This document shows positions 1-14,515 of a DNA stretch of 64,000 nt, in pieces. The stretch is from Linum tenue (lineage: Eukaryota > Streptophyta > Magnoliopsida > Malpighiales > Linaceae): positions 57,809,703-57,873,702 of the forward strand of contig CAMGYJ010000002.1 of assembly GCA_946122785.1 (NCBI GenBank). The letters run 5' to 3'. A program made the position numbers and the translations under genes. Within the stretch, counting starts at the first letter, position 1, and every line of letters starts with the position of its first letter. The notes under the pieces are model-generated. The model saw nothing but the letters and a program-made list of their open reading frames with translations, made no database searches and was not told the origin of the DNA.

Positions 1-61
1 AAATATTTACTCTATATTTTTGTGCTCATACCTCAAGTTCTTTTTTATTAATCTTTGGCAG

Positions 62-835
62 TTTCATGTTGAAGCACAATAGCTTGGCGATCCCAGTGTT
101 GCAGATTTGTATCGAGGCTTTCTCATGGACGGTTGGTGAGTCCATGACAAAAGTTTGTTCCTTTTGTGCTGCTGTGGTTGTTCTATCAATCTCAACTAGA
201 AATGTCGAGCTACAGAAGTTTGTCTGCAAGGATCTTTTCTCGGCAGCCATCAAAGGTTTGACGCTCGAGTCGAATGCTATAATCAGTGCAGATTTGGTTG
301 GTCTTTGTCGCGATATCTTCATCTATCTTTGCGACAGGGATCCTGCTCCGAGACAGGTACTTATCTTGGAACTTTCTTTTAGATATTTCATATTTAGGAT
401 CTAATGATAGTGCATCTAGTCTGGCTCTGGCAGTTGGATGGGAAATGTGATGTTTTCCCCGTATCTGTCCCCAGGTTCTACTCTCTCTTCCATGCATCTC
501 ACCTCTCGATTTGGCTGCTTTTGAGGAAGCTTTGACCAAGACGTTGAGTCCAAAGGAACAGAAGCAGCTCATGAGGAGCTTACTCATGTTAGCTACTGGG
601 AACAAGTTGAAGGCTCTCGCTGCCCAGAAAACTGTAAATGTCATCACAAACGTTACAGGTAAAGTTCAACAGCACAGGTTTTTGACTGAAGTTTTATGAG
701 TGGTGTGATTTGGATCTTTAACTCCGTGTCTTCTTGCACTTCTGACTTCCAGCAAGGCCTCGTAGCGCGGTAACTGCTGCAACAGAGGCAAGAATTGATG
801 ATGGGGAGCCCGTGGGTCTGGCAGCTATAATGTGA
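62..835 (+). CDS. HST: HASTY / exportin-5 homologue, C-terminal exons (5' part outside window)
   Basis: Plant exportin-5 orthologue, an importin-beta-like nuclear transport receptor linked to microRNA biogenesis and movement. Three coding exons are visible: about 62-356 (acceptor TTTGGCAG), 475-658 and 753-835 (TGA at 833-835). All junctions are GT..AG and together they encode the last ~186 residues. Family-like blocks include CIEAFSWTVGESMTKVCSF, RDIFIYLCDRDPAPRQ joined across the intron to VLLSLPC, then SPKEQKQLMRSLLMLATGN and LKALAAQKTVNVITNV. The tail after that block is short and ends in AAIM, which is the least conserved part. The rest of the gene (~1000 residues in the family) lies upstream of the window. 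The identification is by remembered family similarity and is strong. The first exon start is the least certain boundary. Confidence 0.9.
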
Positions 836-1361
836 AAGGGTTTTGATATGGTTCACACGGTGCAGAATGTACAGCAAAATCACAGTTCTAACAGGAAAGG
901 AGGAAGTTACTAATGACAAGACAGAATACACCAGTGGTAGAGAAGAGAATTTATAGAAGGAGAAAGAAAGGGCAAAGCTTTTATTTTGCCTCCTAATTAA
1001 CTACGTAGAGAATGATGTTATGTGGCAGAAAAGAGTTACATGCTGTATTGTATAACAGGAAAGTTTGGTGTTTTTGAAAGAGAGGTACTTAGGAGAGTAG
1101 TAGTTGTGAATGGTAGGTGGGAAGAAGAGCAGCTGGGGAAAATATTGGAATGGACAGTTGGAACTTGAAACTTGAGTCCATTTCCCCATCTGCCTTCCTA
1201 AGTTTCAAGCAGCTTTTGGTCTATAAAAGGATGTGAAGCCGAGTTTCTGTTCCCCCTGTAAAGTTTGAGTCTTTTGGCTCTAGGCAGGAACTCTGATTGT
1301 TTGTGACCGCCCGCCGGTGGTTGATCGTCGTTCATTTCCTGCTTGACAAGGTTAGATCGGA
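836..1361. other. Spacer between HASTY and the small Gly/Pro/Cys gene
   Basis: This stretch holds the 3' UTR of the HASTY gene and the promoter and leader of the downstream small gene. TATA-like CTATAAAAGG lies at about 1221-1230, 130-140 bp before the ATG at 1362, a plausible core promoter. I see no coding potential on either strand. Confidence 0.5.
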
Positions 1362-1715
1362 ATGGGACCGGGCGGTTGGGCCCCGCCGGGACCGGGTGGA
1401 CCTGGGCCTGGACCAGGGCCGGGCGGGCTGTTTGGTGGGCTCTGTAATATCATAGGCTGTTGGTATGTTACGTCGATTATTTATTTTATATTTTCTCATC
1501 ATTTGGACAGATTGGTAGTATCAATGTGAAAATGTACTTGTTACTTGTTAGTTATTCCAAGACTGCTTCCTTTTTGCAGCCTGAATTTTCTGTGCTGTTG
1601 CTGGTTATTCCAAGACTGCTTCGGTGGTGGTCCACTGGGGCTTCCTTTTCCTGCACCTGGCCCAATGGGCCCTCCATTTGCTCCTCCTGGCCCGATGGGC
1701 CCGCCTCCTCCTTGA
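1362..1715 (+). CDS. Small Gly/Pro-rich, Cys-cluster peptide (78 aa), two exons
   Basis: Exon 1 is 1362-1462 and exon 2 is 1580-1715. The donor is GGTATG, the acceptor is TTTTTGCAG, and the codon split TG|C joins cleanly. The predicted 78-residue protein has a Gly/Pro-rich head (residues 1-26) and a hydrophobic cysteine-dense core (about 27-47) containing LCNIIGC and LNFLCCCWLFQDCFGG. The tail is Pro/Gly-rich with two GPMGPP-type repeats and ends in PPPP. It resembles small uncharacterised plant Gly/Pro-rich proteins with a CCCW core, and is loosely reminiscent of CYSTM-type membrane peptides. The core could associate with membranes or be palmitoylated, but that is inference. Both halves are too short to stand out as open frames. 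The upstream TATA-like box and conserved splice sites support a real gene. Function is unknown. Confidence 0.75.
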
Positions 1716-1944
1716 TCAGCTTCAACTCTGCATTAGTTTGGGAAAAAAGAAAAAAAACTCTGCATTAGGAACATTTCAAGATCGCCATGTTTTCTTGGCC
1801 TCGTGCTGGAATGTATTTACCAAAATGAAATAAAGACACTGCTTGTTATAATTCTTGAGGTATCATAGCGGTAGATTTCATTTCAACCTCTTCAAGTAAC
1901 AGTAGTTTTCAATTTGCGGATCTAATGTTAAGGTGGCTTTAGTC

Positions 1945-2560
1945 ACTACAAACCACTCTATTTTTTTTTATTTACGAAAAAGATCACTTGTATTATCAAG
2001 AATAGCAAAGTTACATCAACCCGACTTTCGAGCTCAGCAACACTCGGAAATCAAAGCCATTACCCCCTGCAGGAAACAAATTCAGGGCCTTCTAGGCCAC
2101 CAAATGGGCCACCATATTCTTCTGTCTACCTACAAATTTAACGCTAAACCCCGAGTGAGCATCAAGAAGCAGGCGAACTTTCTGAAAAATTGCCCCGGCC
2201 TTCGCTTCCTTAGTGATCCTGGCGTTAACTTTGTCAATCACTACCTTGGCATCCCCGAAGAACCCGACATTATGAAGCCCTACCCCCACACACCATCGCA
2301 TCGCGGAAAGCCTGCAACTCCACCAACATTGGATCCGCCACACCATCATTAACTTGCTCCTTTGATCATCACGACCATACCGACATCATCCCGAAGCATG
2401 AAGCCCACTGAACCATGTGAATCATGATAGACCGCCCCATCAAACAAACACACGAACTCTCCCGACAAAGCTTTCGACTACCCAACCTGTTCCACCGGAT
2501 CGGTAGAGACTGACACGTTACTGTTAGGGAGAGTAGCCACCCACTCCTCAACTTAGAAAT
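1945..2560 (-). pseudogene. Degenerate LINE 3' end (RNase H-like domain)
   Basis: Read on the minus strand, this segment matches the RNase H end of the LINE copies at 23-26 kb. It has a motif like FDGAVYHDSHGS, then FFGDAKVVIDKVNA, FSVKFVGRQKN and MVAHLVA. Several frameshifts and stops break it. The T-run at about 1962-1969 on the plus strand marks the old poly(A) tail. It is a 5'-truncated dead insertion downstream of the small peptide gene. Confidence 0.7.
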
Positions 2561-3014
2561 TTAAACTGCCTCTCCAACACACTGAATGAACCCTGTTGCC
2601 CTTCAAAGGCCACCAAATTCATGGACTTCCAGATTACGCACAAGAGATGAACTACCTTGTGTGAAGAAAACTACAAACGTTAAACCCTGTAGGGATTCCA
2701 ATTGCATACTCGTGATATATGAAGGAAAGAAACGTGAGTTCCATCCTTCTCTTCTCTCCCTGTCCGTCAATCTTTAATTGAAACTCTCCCTCTATAACAT
2801 AATCCACTCCCCTTCCTTTAGAATAATTCACTTCAGTAGGATACCCTTATGAATTAGCTCAATTGATGGTAAAGATCAAAGTGCATGTATCATATCTATG
2901 AGTCTATTTGCGGGTTAATTTCACAAATATATTTTTTTTTAATTTTATCACCAATTTTGCGAGAATCTAGTTCTGAGTATACATCGTAATGACGAAACAG
3001 TACAAGATAGTGAT
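2561..3014. other. AT-rich spacer, nothing recognised
   Basis: I see no credible gene here. The region probably includes flanking sequence or terminal DNA of the MULE remnant that follows. Confidence 0.3.
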
Positions 3015-3715
3015 ATGATCATAGATTTCACTTACATACATCCAGAATGGCAGAATGGTGTCCTATCCAATTATGCGATTCCTATTGTGGATGATGATAG
3101 TATGAATGTGCTTTTCAATTTTATTGCACAAAACCCTTATTGTTTCGGTGTCGAGATACATGCTGAGATTAATCAAGGTCAGGGTGAAGATGAGACATGG
3201 AGTGTGCCATCTAATCATGACTATGATGACGGAGAGGAGGAAGATGGGGAGGAGGAGGAGGAAGAAGAAGAAGAGCCTAATTATCCTCCGGATTTTTACT
3301 TGCAGGGTAATGAAGAGGACGATGATTATCATATGCCGTAATTCCAATGCCTATTGTTCCTGGTTTCGAAGGAGAATTCTACAAGGGGCAGATCTTTCAC
3401 TCCATACAAGCTGCACAGGTGGCGATTAAATATCACACACTACAACGCAACTTTCAGTATGTCGTGGTGGAGTCGACATCTTCAATCTGGAAGGTCAAAT
3501 GCTTGAAGCACAAGGATGACAATTGTGCTTGGATGGTGCGGTTTGGATGTCGAGATGTTGGAAGTGAATGGACTGTGAGAAAGGCCGATTGATGCATTCT
3601 TGTAGCAGTACGAATCAACCGACGGATCATCGTCATCTTGATGTCCACGTTATATCTAAGTCTGTGAAGCATTTGGTACGTGCCCAACCAAATATGAGTA
3701 TAATAACATATTGAT
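3015..3715 (+). pseudogene. MULE (MuDR-type) transposase N-terminal remnant
   Basis: Two broken frames are visible. The first (3015-3341) contains an acidic stretch dominated by Glu/Asp, typical of the spacer before the MuDR DNA-binding domain. The second (3347-3592) carries the MuDR N-terminal domain: a G-x-x-F-Y-K-G-Q-I-F start, an AVIKYHTLQRNFQY-like segment, and a Cys/Trp block KVKCLKHKDDNCAWMVR. It is followed by TVRKAD and a stop. The expected continuation, HSCSSTNQPTDHRHLD, lies in another frame starting near 3592, so a 1-2 bp indel has occurred there. Nothing of the DDE catalytic core is present. It is a truncated non-functional copy, either a solo MULE fragment or the end of a host-derived MULE gene that has decayed. 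Confidence 0.8.
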
Positions 3716-4596
3716 TAATTATTTTAGATTATATTTATGTTTGAATTATTGCAACAAATGAATTGTAGTCAAATTGTAAATATGTTTATTAATAACATGT
3801 TTATTAATAACATGTTTATTAATATGTTCTCTCTCTAAAATATTAAGGGAGACCTGCTTTGGATCTGCCATTGCATGCATGTAGAATCTATTTATAAAGA
3901 TAAAATATAGGCTTAATTCACCTACATAGCCATAACTTTTGCGTTATTGACAATAATAGCCACTTTTTGAAAAATACATAGATATAAATTTACATACTTG
4001 TAATAATCAAATTAGTTGATTTATAAGTATATATCTTGTGTTGGTATTATACAAACAGTTTAGAAAGTAGAATATCTATATCCCATACAACAAACCTTAT
4101 AACCCTAAACCCATGAAATAATCAAAGTAGTTCTATAGCTAGATCAAATATGTTGCTTGTATAAAAAAGATCATCTGCACTGTTTATCATGGTTTGCCAA
4201 CAAGGTTAAACCAGTGTTGTTAAATTAGTTGGGGGCAAGCTCGTGTCAACTCTACTCATTAGCTGCCCTGCATATAGCTAGATCAATTATAGTGTTTTAT
4301 CATAAATTTCAACGTGGTCATACCGTTAATCAAATAAATCTCGATCAATGGGGTCATATGATATTTAAATTTCTTTTAATGATTAGTTCAAATATACTTT
4401 GATAGTCCCAAATTACAAGATACAGCATTTACACGACATAAATTCATGTGCTTAATCCCAAAAGTTTAAGTATATACTTAAAGCAATTTTATTAGCTAAT
4501 AAAAAACTAGATAATTAGTGAGGAGTTAGTAGTTAATAAATAGTTAAGGGTATTTAAGTAATTGGCATATTTTTTTCTTAAATATCTCGGCCAAAC
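3716..4596. other. AT-rich intergenic stretch
   Basis: No coding signal. It contains the phrase CACCTACATAGCCATAACTT (around 3920), which recalls a short dispersed repeat also seen near 62.95 kb. Otherwise it is unremarkable AT-rich DNA. Confidence 0.3.
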
Positions 4597-5552
4597 TAGG
4601 GATGGCAATTGAGATCCGCTCTGTTGGATATTACCCGATCTGATTTGTGTTGGGGCGGATAAAATCCGACCCGTATTAGAACATGGAGGATTTTGATCTG
4701 ATCCGTAGCTAAATAGAGCGGGGCATGGATTACCTCTGCTGCCCCGACTTGCTCCGCTCTGCTCCAAACATTTCACACTTCACGAACACCAAAAAAATCC
4801 CCATCATCTCAACCCTACACCTTTGTCTCCTTGGTCCATGTACTAAGAAAAGCATCTACCTTTCTCGATTCTTTCCAACCCACATAAATCATAATAAATG
4901 AATTACCTTCCCAATATGCGCTTCATCTTCCTTTCCAATTTTGCCTCCTTACTTCCGTTTGCCTTGAGTGCTTTCTTCTACCCTCTTGTATCTTCTGCTA
5001 ATATCTCCCCCCTGTCGCTTTATTCTTTTCTTAGGCTATACGCCACTAGTGTTCTCTATACAGAATCAAAACAAGAATTTGATCATAATGATTCAAGTTT
5101 GGGCATTGTTATAGAAGGGTCTCTAAGTTTGCGAGAGTTACGGTGGGTTTTCTCTTCGATGCTCTTCAGAATGATGTGGAGAGATGATGGCCGATTTTGG
5201 TCAGATTCTTAGAAAGGAGAAAAAAGTTTATAGCCTTAGAACTACTCCCTTCTTCCTATGCGATTCTACCGCTTCTTCTCCTGACGCTAGCTCTGGTCGG
5301 GAAATCAAACTCCTCTACCGCTCTGCCTCTTCTTCTTCAGACCCCTCCATTGGTTGGAAAATAAAAGAAAATGTAATTCCAGTTAGCCGGCAGATCATAG
5401 CGGGTATTATCCGACCCGTGCGGGGCAGTGAGTGGATCAGAATTTGGTGATCCGTCTCGGAGCACTGAGCAGAGCGGATCCGCGTTTTAGGAGGCAGGGT
5501 AGGGCACGGATTCACTATGATCCGCCCCAAACCTGCCCCGTTGCCATCCCTA
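4597..5552. mobile_element. hAT-like non-autonomous element, TIR TAGGGATGGCAA
   Basis: The element opens with TAGGGATGGCAA and closes with the exact inverse, TTGCCATCCCTA, giving 12-bp terminal inverted repeats. Subterminal regions are rich in GGATCCG/CGGATC-type words in both orientations. The flanks are GCCAAAC on the left and GCCAACT on the right, probably a decayed 8-bp target duplication. No transposase is encoded. The same terminus type occurs in the element at 50.77 kb. Confidence 0.65.
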
Positions 5553-7000
5553 GCCAACTCATCCAACCTTTCTTGTTCTTATTCCAACCACCATTACCAT
5601 ATTTGCCGCTCACCATTAAGATTTCCCCTTCTTCATCATCTTCTCAAATGTCCATTTTTAAAACTTCATATATTAATTTTAAATTTCTTTGAATAATAAT
5701 ATTAATTTTAAATTCCCATTTAATTGTATTAATATTTTTATAATATCTTATTTTCCCTCTTCGTTTACGTCGTTAATAAAGTTTACGTCCTATACTTTTG
5801 ATAAAATTTTCATTTAATTTTCAATATAAGTATTAACGTCATTAACAAAGATTATACCCAATAGTTTTGGTTGAAAAATGACGTGATATCGTAAGACGTT
5901 GAATATAATTTTGAAAGCGATAATAATAATGTTTTCTATCGTTAATAATACCAGGCATTAATGTTGATAACACTGTGATCAATTGATAAAAAAAATTATC
6001 CAAAAAATGTTGATAATACCTTGAAGCAACACTACCATGTGTTTGCACCATTGAAGTGATTATTAATCATTTATAGCTGATTGTTAACGAATTTATATTG
6101 ATAACTGTTTGGTTAGGAACCAAGCATTGTTGATATATTTTTTTTTTATTTTCTTTTGAATGGTTTACAACAACACTGTTAATGTTTTTTATATAGGTAT
6201 TGTTAATGACTTATGTTATAGTTATTAAAGTTTTCCTACTAACAATATCATATTTTGTATATTATTAATGGATGGGTATGAGCGTATCAAAATTTGAGAA
6301 AGAAATATTAATAAAATATAGCATGATTGAAGATCATTAGATCCAATCATTATCGATGATTTTGTTTGTATTTTAAATGAAACACAACTTATTTATTAAT
6401 AGTATTTATGTCGTTAATCGTTATCAACATTTTGAAAAGAGAGTTGCTAATAACATGTACTATGAACATTACTCATTTAGATGCAATTAGTATCAATGAT
6501 TTTACCTATATTTTCAATGCCAACATAGCTTAGTTATTAATGATTAGGTGTGTCATTATCAATGTTTTGATGTGTATTCTTATAATATTAAAGCATTCAT
6601 TGATACATTGAAATTATTAATAATAACGGGTATATCATTAATAAATCATTTCATAAACGTTCATAATGTAATTGGAAGTCATTGTAAGAGGCCTCGATGG
6701 TTAGTTATGAACATGACATCAAAACGTGAATCGTAAATAGATGTTGTAGATCAATCATAGTGTTATTCAAATCATTAATGATGATGTTACATAACTTTAA
6801 TAAGTCATTCACAAGTGTTGATGACGAAAATGTAAATCGTTAGCAATTGATATAAAATGGTTAATAATATAATCCTACAGAATTGATTAGTTTTTTGAAA
6901 TTATTAATAACGAAGTGTATTATTAATTATTTTAATAAATCTAGTGATCACAAATGGAATTATTTTAATTTAATGATAAACCTGTGACAAAAACTGATGT
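5553..7000. repeat. AT-rich region with recurrent GTTAATA/ATTAACG words
   Basis: About 1.3 kb (roughly 5690-6990) is built from recurring short words such as CGTTAATAA, ATTATTAA, GTTAATGA and ATTAACG, spaced irregularly. There is no ORF of note and no tandem period I can define by eye. It could be the interior of a decayed transposon or a degenerate minisatellite. Confidence 0.35.
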
Positions 7001-7555
7001 CGTTAACGGAGACTAGCAGAAAACAACACAGCTAGTGATCAAGGTGGTGTAAGTGGATTTATTTAGTGCATGGATTTTCCAAATGATCTCTCATCTCCTC
7101 CACCACAACACAGAAAAGCATGTTGGGAAAACCTCAAAAAGGAGAAACTGTTGATTTAAACTACCCAAAACAGAACATTCCTCCTCTAATTCTCCCGCGG
7201 TTTTTGGCCCTGATTGACCTCACTGACTGACCGCCTTCTGCAAAACCACTAACTTGGAAAGAATGGAAACGAGAGAAGCTAGCAACATTCCCCTCCATTT
7301 CCATTCCATCCCCAAAATTCAATCTTTCCATTTCTGACCAAACTAGCCGTTGGATTCAAAAAAAGACAGACCACCTCAGAAAACTAGCTAGCTATATGTA
7401 TGTACGCACAGAAACAAATCTTTCTGGGGCAAGAATCCAAGGCCAAAGATTACAACTTTTTCACTGATCTCAGGCAGCAGAGATCTTCGTTGGAGAGAAA
7501 ATCTAGTCTCTGGTGATCTTGCCAGCTAGCTTATAGAAAGAAGATCGAGATAGAT
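7001..7555 (+). promoter_or_regulatory. Probable promoter and 5' leader of the LOB-domain gene
   Basis: This is the 500 bp before the LOB ATG. A possible TATA-like element, CTATATGTATG, is near 7391, about 165 bp upstream of the start codon. I can support nothing more specific. Confidence 0.35.
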
Positions 7556-8284
7556 ATGTCAAGCAATCAGAATCAGAATCAGAATGGTGGGAGGAGCCGA
7601 TGCGCAGGGTGCAAATTCCTGAGGAGAAGATGCGCCCAAGATTGCATCTTGGCTCCTTATTTCCCTCCAAACAATCCTCACAGATTCGCTTCCGTCCACA
7701 AAGTTTTCGGCGCCAGCAATGTTACCAAGATGTTACAGGTAACCCTGCCTACTTTCCCACAACCTCATTTTTGTTTGTTACTGTCAAATGACTGCTATTT
7801 ATTTGTCTATACATTGCCTATCTTGATTAGTAACTTGTTTTATTTAATAATGCACGACTACCCTTTTGCTTCCAAAGCTTTTTTCCCCTTCCCTTTGAAG
7901 TTTTTGCTAGCTGTTGGTCAGTAATGAAAGCTGTTGGTGGGTGTTGGACTGAAAACGCAGGCAGTGCCAGAGGAGATGAGAGGGAAAGCAGCAGACTCCA
8001 TGTCCTATGAGGCAAGCATACGTGTCCAGGACCCGGTTTACGGATGTGCTGGGATGATCTACCAGCTCCAGAATCAGATCATGGAAGTCCAATCTCAGAT
8101 CGACATTGTCAAGGGCAAAACAGCTTTCTACTCTGCACAGCAACACCAGCAGCAGCAGCAGATAGAAATTGGTGTTGGAAATGGTGGTGGTTTAGGGTTT
8201 GGAGACTTACATGGTGTTGATGATCAGTTCCTGTTGTGGAATGATCTAGCTGGTGTTCAACATTTAGAAGACAAGTTTAATTGA
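7556..8284 (+). CDS. LBD: LOB-domain (LBD) transcription factor, class I, LBD23/24-like
   Basis: Plant-specific DNA-binding regulator of lateral-organ boundaries and development, acting in the nucleus. Exon 1 is 7556-7738 and exon 2 is 7961-8284, predicting 168 residues. The zinc-finger-like C block is complete (C-x2-C-x6-C-x3-C at residues 16, 19, 26 and 30, within CAGCKFLRRRC). The GAS block contains FASVHKVFGASNVTKML, and DPVYG is at about 85-89. The intron falls after KMLQ at residue 61, the usual LOB-gene position. The LX6LX3LX6L zipper region is degenerate (LQNQIMEVQSQID), and a Gln-rich patch follows around residues 118-130. The compact C-terminus favours the LBD23/24 subgroup over the AS2/LBD16 types, but subgroup placement is by eye. 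Confidence 0.93.
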
Positions 8285-8844
8285 GCCTTATCTTCTTCTT
8301 GGTTTTTCTTCCTGTTTTGATTATAGAGTTGAAATACCAGAGGGTCTGGGATTCATTTTGCGCATGGTTTAATAGTAACAATGAGTACTAGAGTCAGATT
8401 TAACAATCTACATTGATTCAATTCGATCCGGTTTTATTTCAATTACCTTCCTTCTGTTCTTTATTGTACTAAATCAAGGGATAGCGCAAATAAGGGGTTT
8501 AAGATGATCGTCATCGTGCAAAGCAGTGGCTCCATAAAATGTAGTAGCCATAGGCAAAAAGCTGGGGCACAGGGGAACTTGCTGCTTTGACTGAAATTGG
8601 TCTACAAAATTCACTTCTTTCCAACTACAACTAGCGGCAGTGGTTAGTGTTGTATGTGTTCATAAAGAAGAGCCCACTACATAATTCCCACTCTCTCTCT
8701 CTCTCCACTCACCGTAATCCAATACCCAGAACCATTGAAGCGCCAAAGTCCTTCACTCTGCTGGCAAATTGCAATTGCTCCCCTGAACTTGACATTCCTT
8801 CTCTTTATTCTTCTACTGTTGCTTCCCCTTGCCTCTAATCTTCA
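8285..8844. other. Convergent 3' ends of the LBD gene and CPN60 beta
   Basis: The LBD (+) and CPN60 beta (-) genes converge here, so this 560-bp stretch should hold both 3' UTRs and polyadenylation sites. A short CT repeat lies at about 8692-8705. No other gene is seen. Confidence 0.5.
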
Positions 8845-12130
<3,286 letters not shown>

Positions 12131-12815
12131 GCTCTGTATTTTCCCCTTTTGATAGGAGTTGGTAGTAGGTCTGGAACTGGTATATTCTACCTAAAATCTA
12201 TAAATAGTCACTGAACTAGAGAGGAGTAATTTACAAAAATAATCACTAAAATAAAATTATTTACATATCTAGACACTCTCTCAACTTATTTTCAAATCTA
12301 GCCACCTACATGTATTTTTGAGAGTCAACATCAAAATTTTAGCGATATAACCACATTTTTTAGTCAATCGACCACTTATCAACTACCCATTTACATTTTG
12401 GCCATTAAAAGCTTTTTAAGCAATTTTTATCATAAGACATCATGATATTTAAAGATGAGTCTTCCAACTCAAATGGTTAGTCTAATTTGACTAATCTTGT
12501 CCATCTAGGCGCTAAGGTTCAACTTCCAAGTCGTGGTAAAAAGATTTAATGAAACTGCCCCAAAAATGTCTTAATGTGACAGACAGAGGGTAGGAGATGA
12601 AGTTAAAACCATCTTAAATTAACGACTATATGCAATTGAAAATGAAAGAAAATTAAAACAAATGGTTTTCAGAATTAGATGTTTTTAAACTTCGTCAAGA
12701 AAAAATAGTCCAATACATATCGGACCTGGCTAAGAGAATGGTTAATGCAAGTACTAGCCACTTAGCGAACGAACTTCAAAAATATATGGTTTTAACGAAA
12801 GAAGTTTCTATTGAA
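12131..12815. other. AT-rich spacer upstream of CPN60B
   Basis: No coding potential is evident. It contains the phrase AATAGTCACTGAACTAGAGA and related text that recalls dispersed plant repeats, plus a weak tRNA-promoter-like string near 12500 that I could not support as a SINE. Confidence 0.3.
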
Positions 12816-14515
12816 ATAGCTTATTCGGGTCCAATTGTACACATTTTACCCCTCATTTATTGATAGTTTGGCTTTGCATTTCATGTCCCTCGACATATTT
12901 TACTCTAGGTTGTGCTTGTTTTGATACATTTCAGGTCCTAGCACGTGTGGAAGAGTCGAGGACGAGTTTCAGGATGATTGGAGGTCAAAAAGCGCAAAAA
13001 TCGAAGAAAAGTCCAAAGGCGACCGTGACAATTGCCTCGTGACAGTGAACCGCAGGCATCTAGGAACCAGACGAAGTTCATGGTCAGAGCTGTGAGTTCA
13101 CGGTCGCTAGGACCGTGAACTGGAACCACAAACCGTGAACAGAGAAGCGTCCAGAGGGGTTCCGGAGGGGTGCATTTTGGCCCAGAACACTGAGTTCACG
13201 GACGTGTTTAGGTATTCACGACTATGAACTGGAAGGCCGTGAACTGGGCGCAATCTTAGTATAAATGGAGAGTTGAAAGGAAGAAGAAAGAGAGCTTTAG
13301 GTAGGGTTTTTGTTTTCAGAATAAAGAGAGTTTCTAGTGAGAGATTAGGGTTTAGGGTTTCCCCTTTCCATTCTAGAGAGAGAAAGTGACACTCAAAGGA
13401 GGAAGAAGGAGATTGGGCTCAATTCAAGCTAGGGGATTGAAGATTTCTTTTTCTCAAGGGAGATTCAAGCAACAAGGGAGGAAGATTTCCACCTCTCCAT
13501 GGTTCTTTCTCCCCTTTTTGTTGTTTTCCTTTGCCTAGCTATGGATTAGCCTACCTATTCACTTGGGTGTTGTAAACCCTAGCTACAATTATGTGAATGC
13601 ATGTATGAATTGAATGATTTGTGTGTGTGGTTGTGTTTTGATGTGAATGTGGAGGTATTATTCATGAATGATTGTGTTGTGTTGTGTGAAAGCATATCAA
13701 TCTAGTTGTCATTCTAACCTAACTTAGAGTGGAGACCTCCTTAGGTTAAGAGGCTCCATTGGAGATGTGTGTTCTTGGGCATTTCATGCCTCCTAGGCTA
13801 GTTTAGAGAGGAAACCTCCTTCATCCAAAGAGGCTCAATTTGAGTTGGGTTTCCTTGGGCATTCAATGCCTCCTTAGCTAGTTTAGAGAGAACCCTCCTT
13901 AACCTAAAAGGCTCTATTAGGGGTGGTAGAGATGGGTTTCCTTGTGCATTTTATGCCTCCTATTCTAAGTTAGTTAACAGGCAAACCTCCTATTTCGTAT
14001 TAGCACTTATGGTTTGGTTGTGGGTGGTCGTCCGAACTCCAATTCAAGAGTGAAGTCTAACCATTCCTTAGTCGATAGGTTGAGAGGGTCACATTAGTGG
14101 CTTGAATCGTATCTCATTCCTCATCCTAGAGGCTAAGAGGGTAGCTTTGGCTGCTTGTTAGACTTTCCTGCGGTTTATGACCCCCTAACCACACACGGTC
14201 GTTCGATTCTTCAAGTCCTAATTGTTAGTTAGGGGGAAGCAACACCCCAGTGAGGTCCTCTCATATAGAATTCCCCTCGATTTACTTTACTTGCTTGTTT
14301 TCATTTGTAGTTCTCATAGTTTTAAATCCAAAACCGTTTTGCTAGATAACAACTTAAGTGATTGAAGTAGGGGTACATGGACCGACCCGGGTTGACAATT
14401 TAAATACTTGCCCTATATTGCATCCGCCTAGGGTTTAAAAACTTGGGGGCTCTAGTCGGGATTAATTCGCGGTATAGTTTCGTGCGAGTCAATAGTTGAT
14501 CGAACGTTTAATGAA
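12816..14515 (+). mobile_element. Ty3/gypsy-type LTR fragment (GTTCACGGTC family), copy A
   Basis: This segment is homologous in reverse orientation to the LTRs at 55.8-61.2 kb. Shared anchors are TTTTACCCCTC near 12847, AGGTCCTAGCACGTGTGGAA near 12933, a block of GTTCACGGTC/GACCGTGAAC words (13030-13250), and TATA box TATAAATGG at about 13260. The downstream leader has GAGGTCCTCTCATATAGAAT near 14250 and GTAGGGGTACATGGACCGAC near 14367. No primer-binding site or gag follows directly, so it is a solo or truncated LTR. Alternating AACCTCCTT/GAGGCTC phrases (13730-14000) form a degenerate internal repeat. Confidence 0.65.

Noticed and set aside
12460..12540. Second SINE-like A/B box pair (ATGGTTAGTC, GGTTCAACTTCC)
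   Set aside because: Boxes are weak, and there is no A-tail or flanking repeat to define an element.
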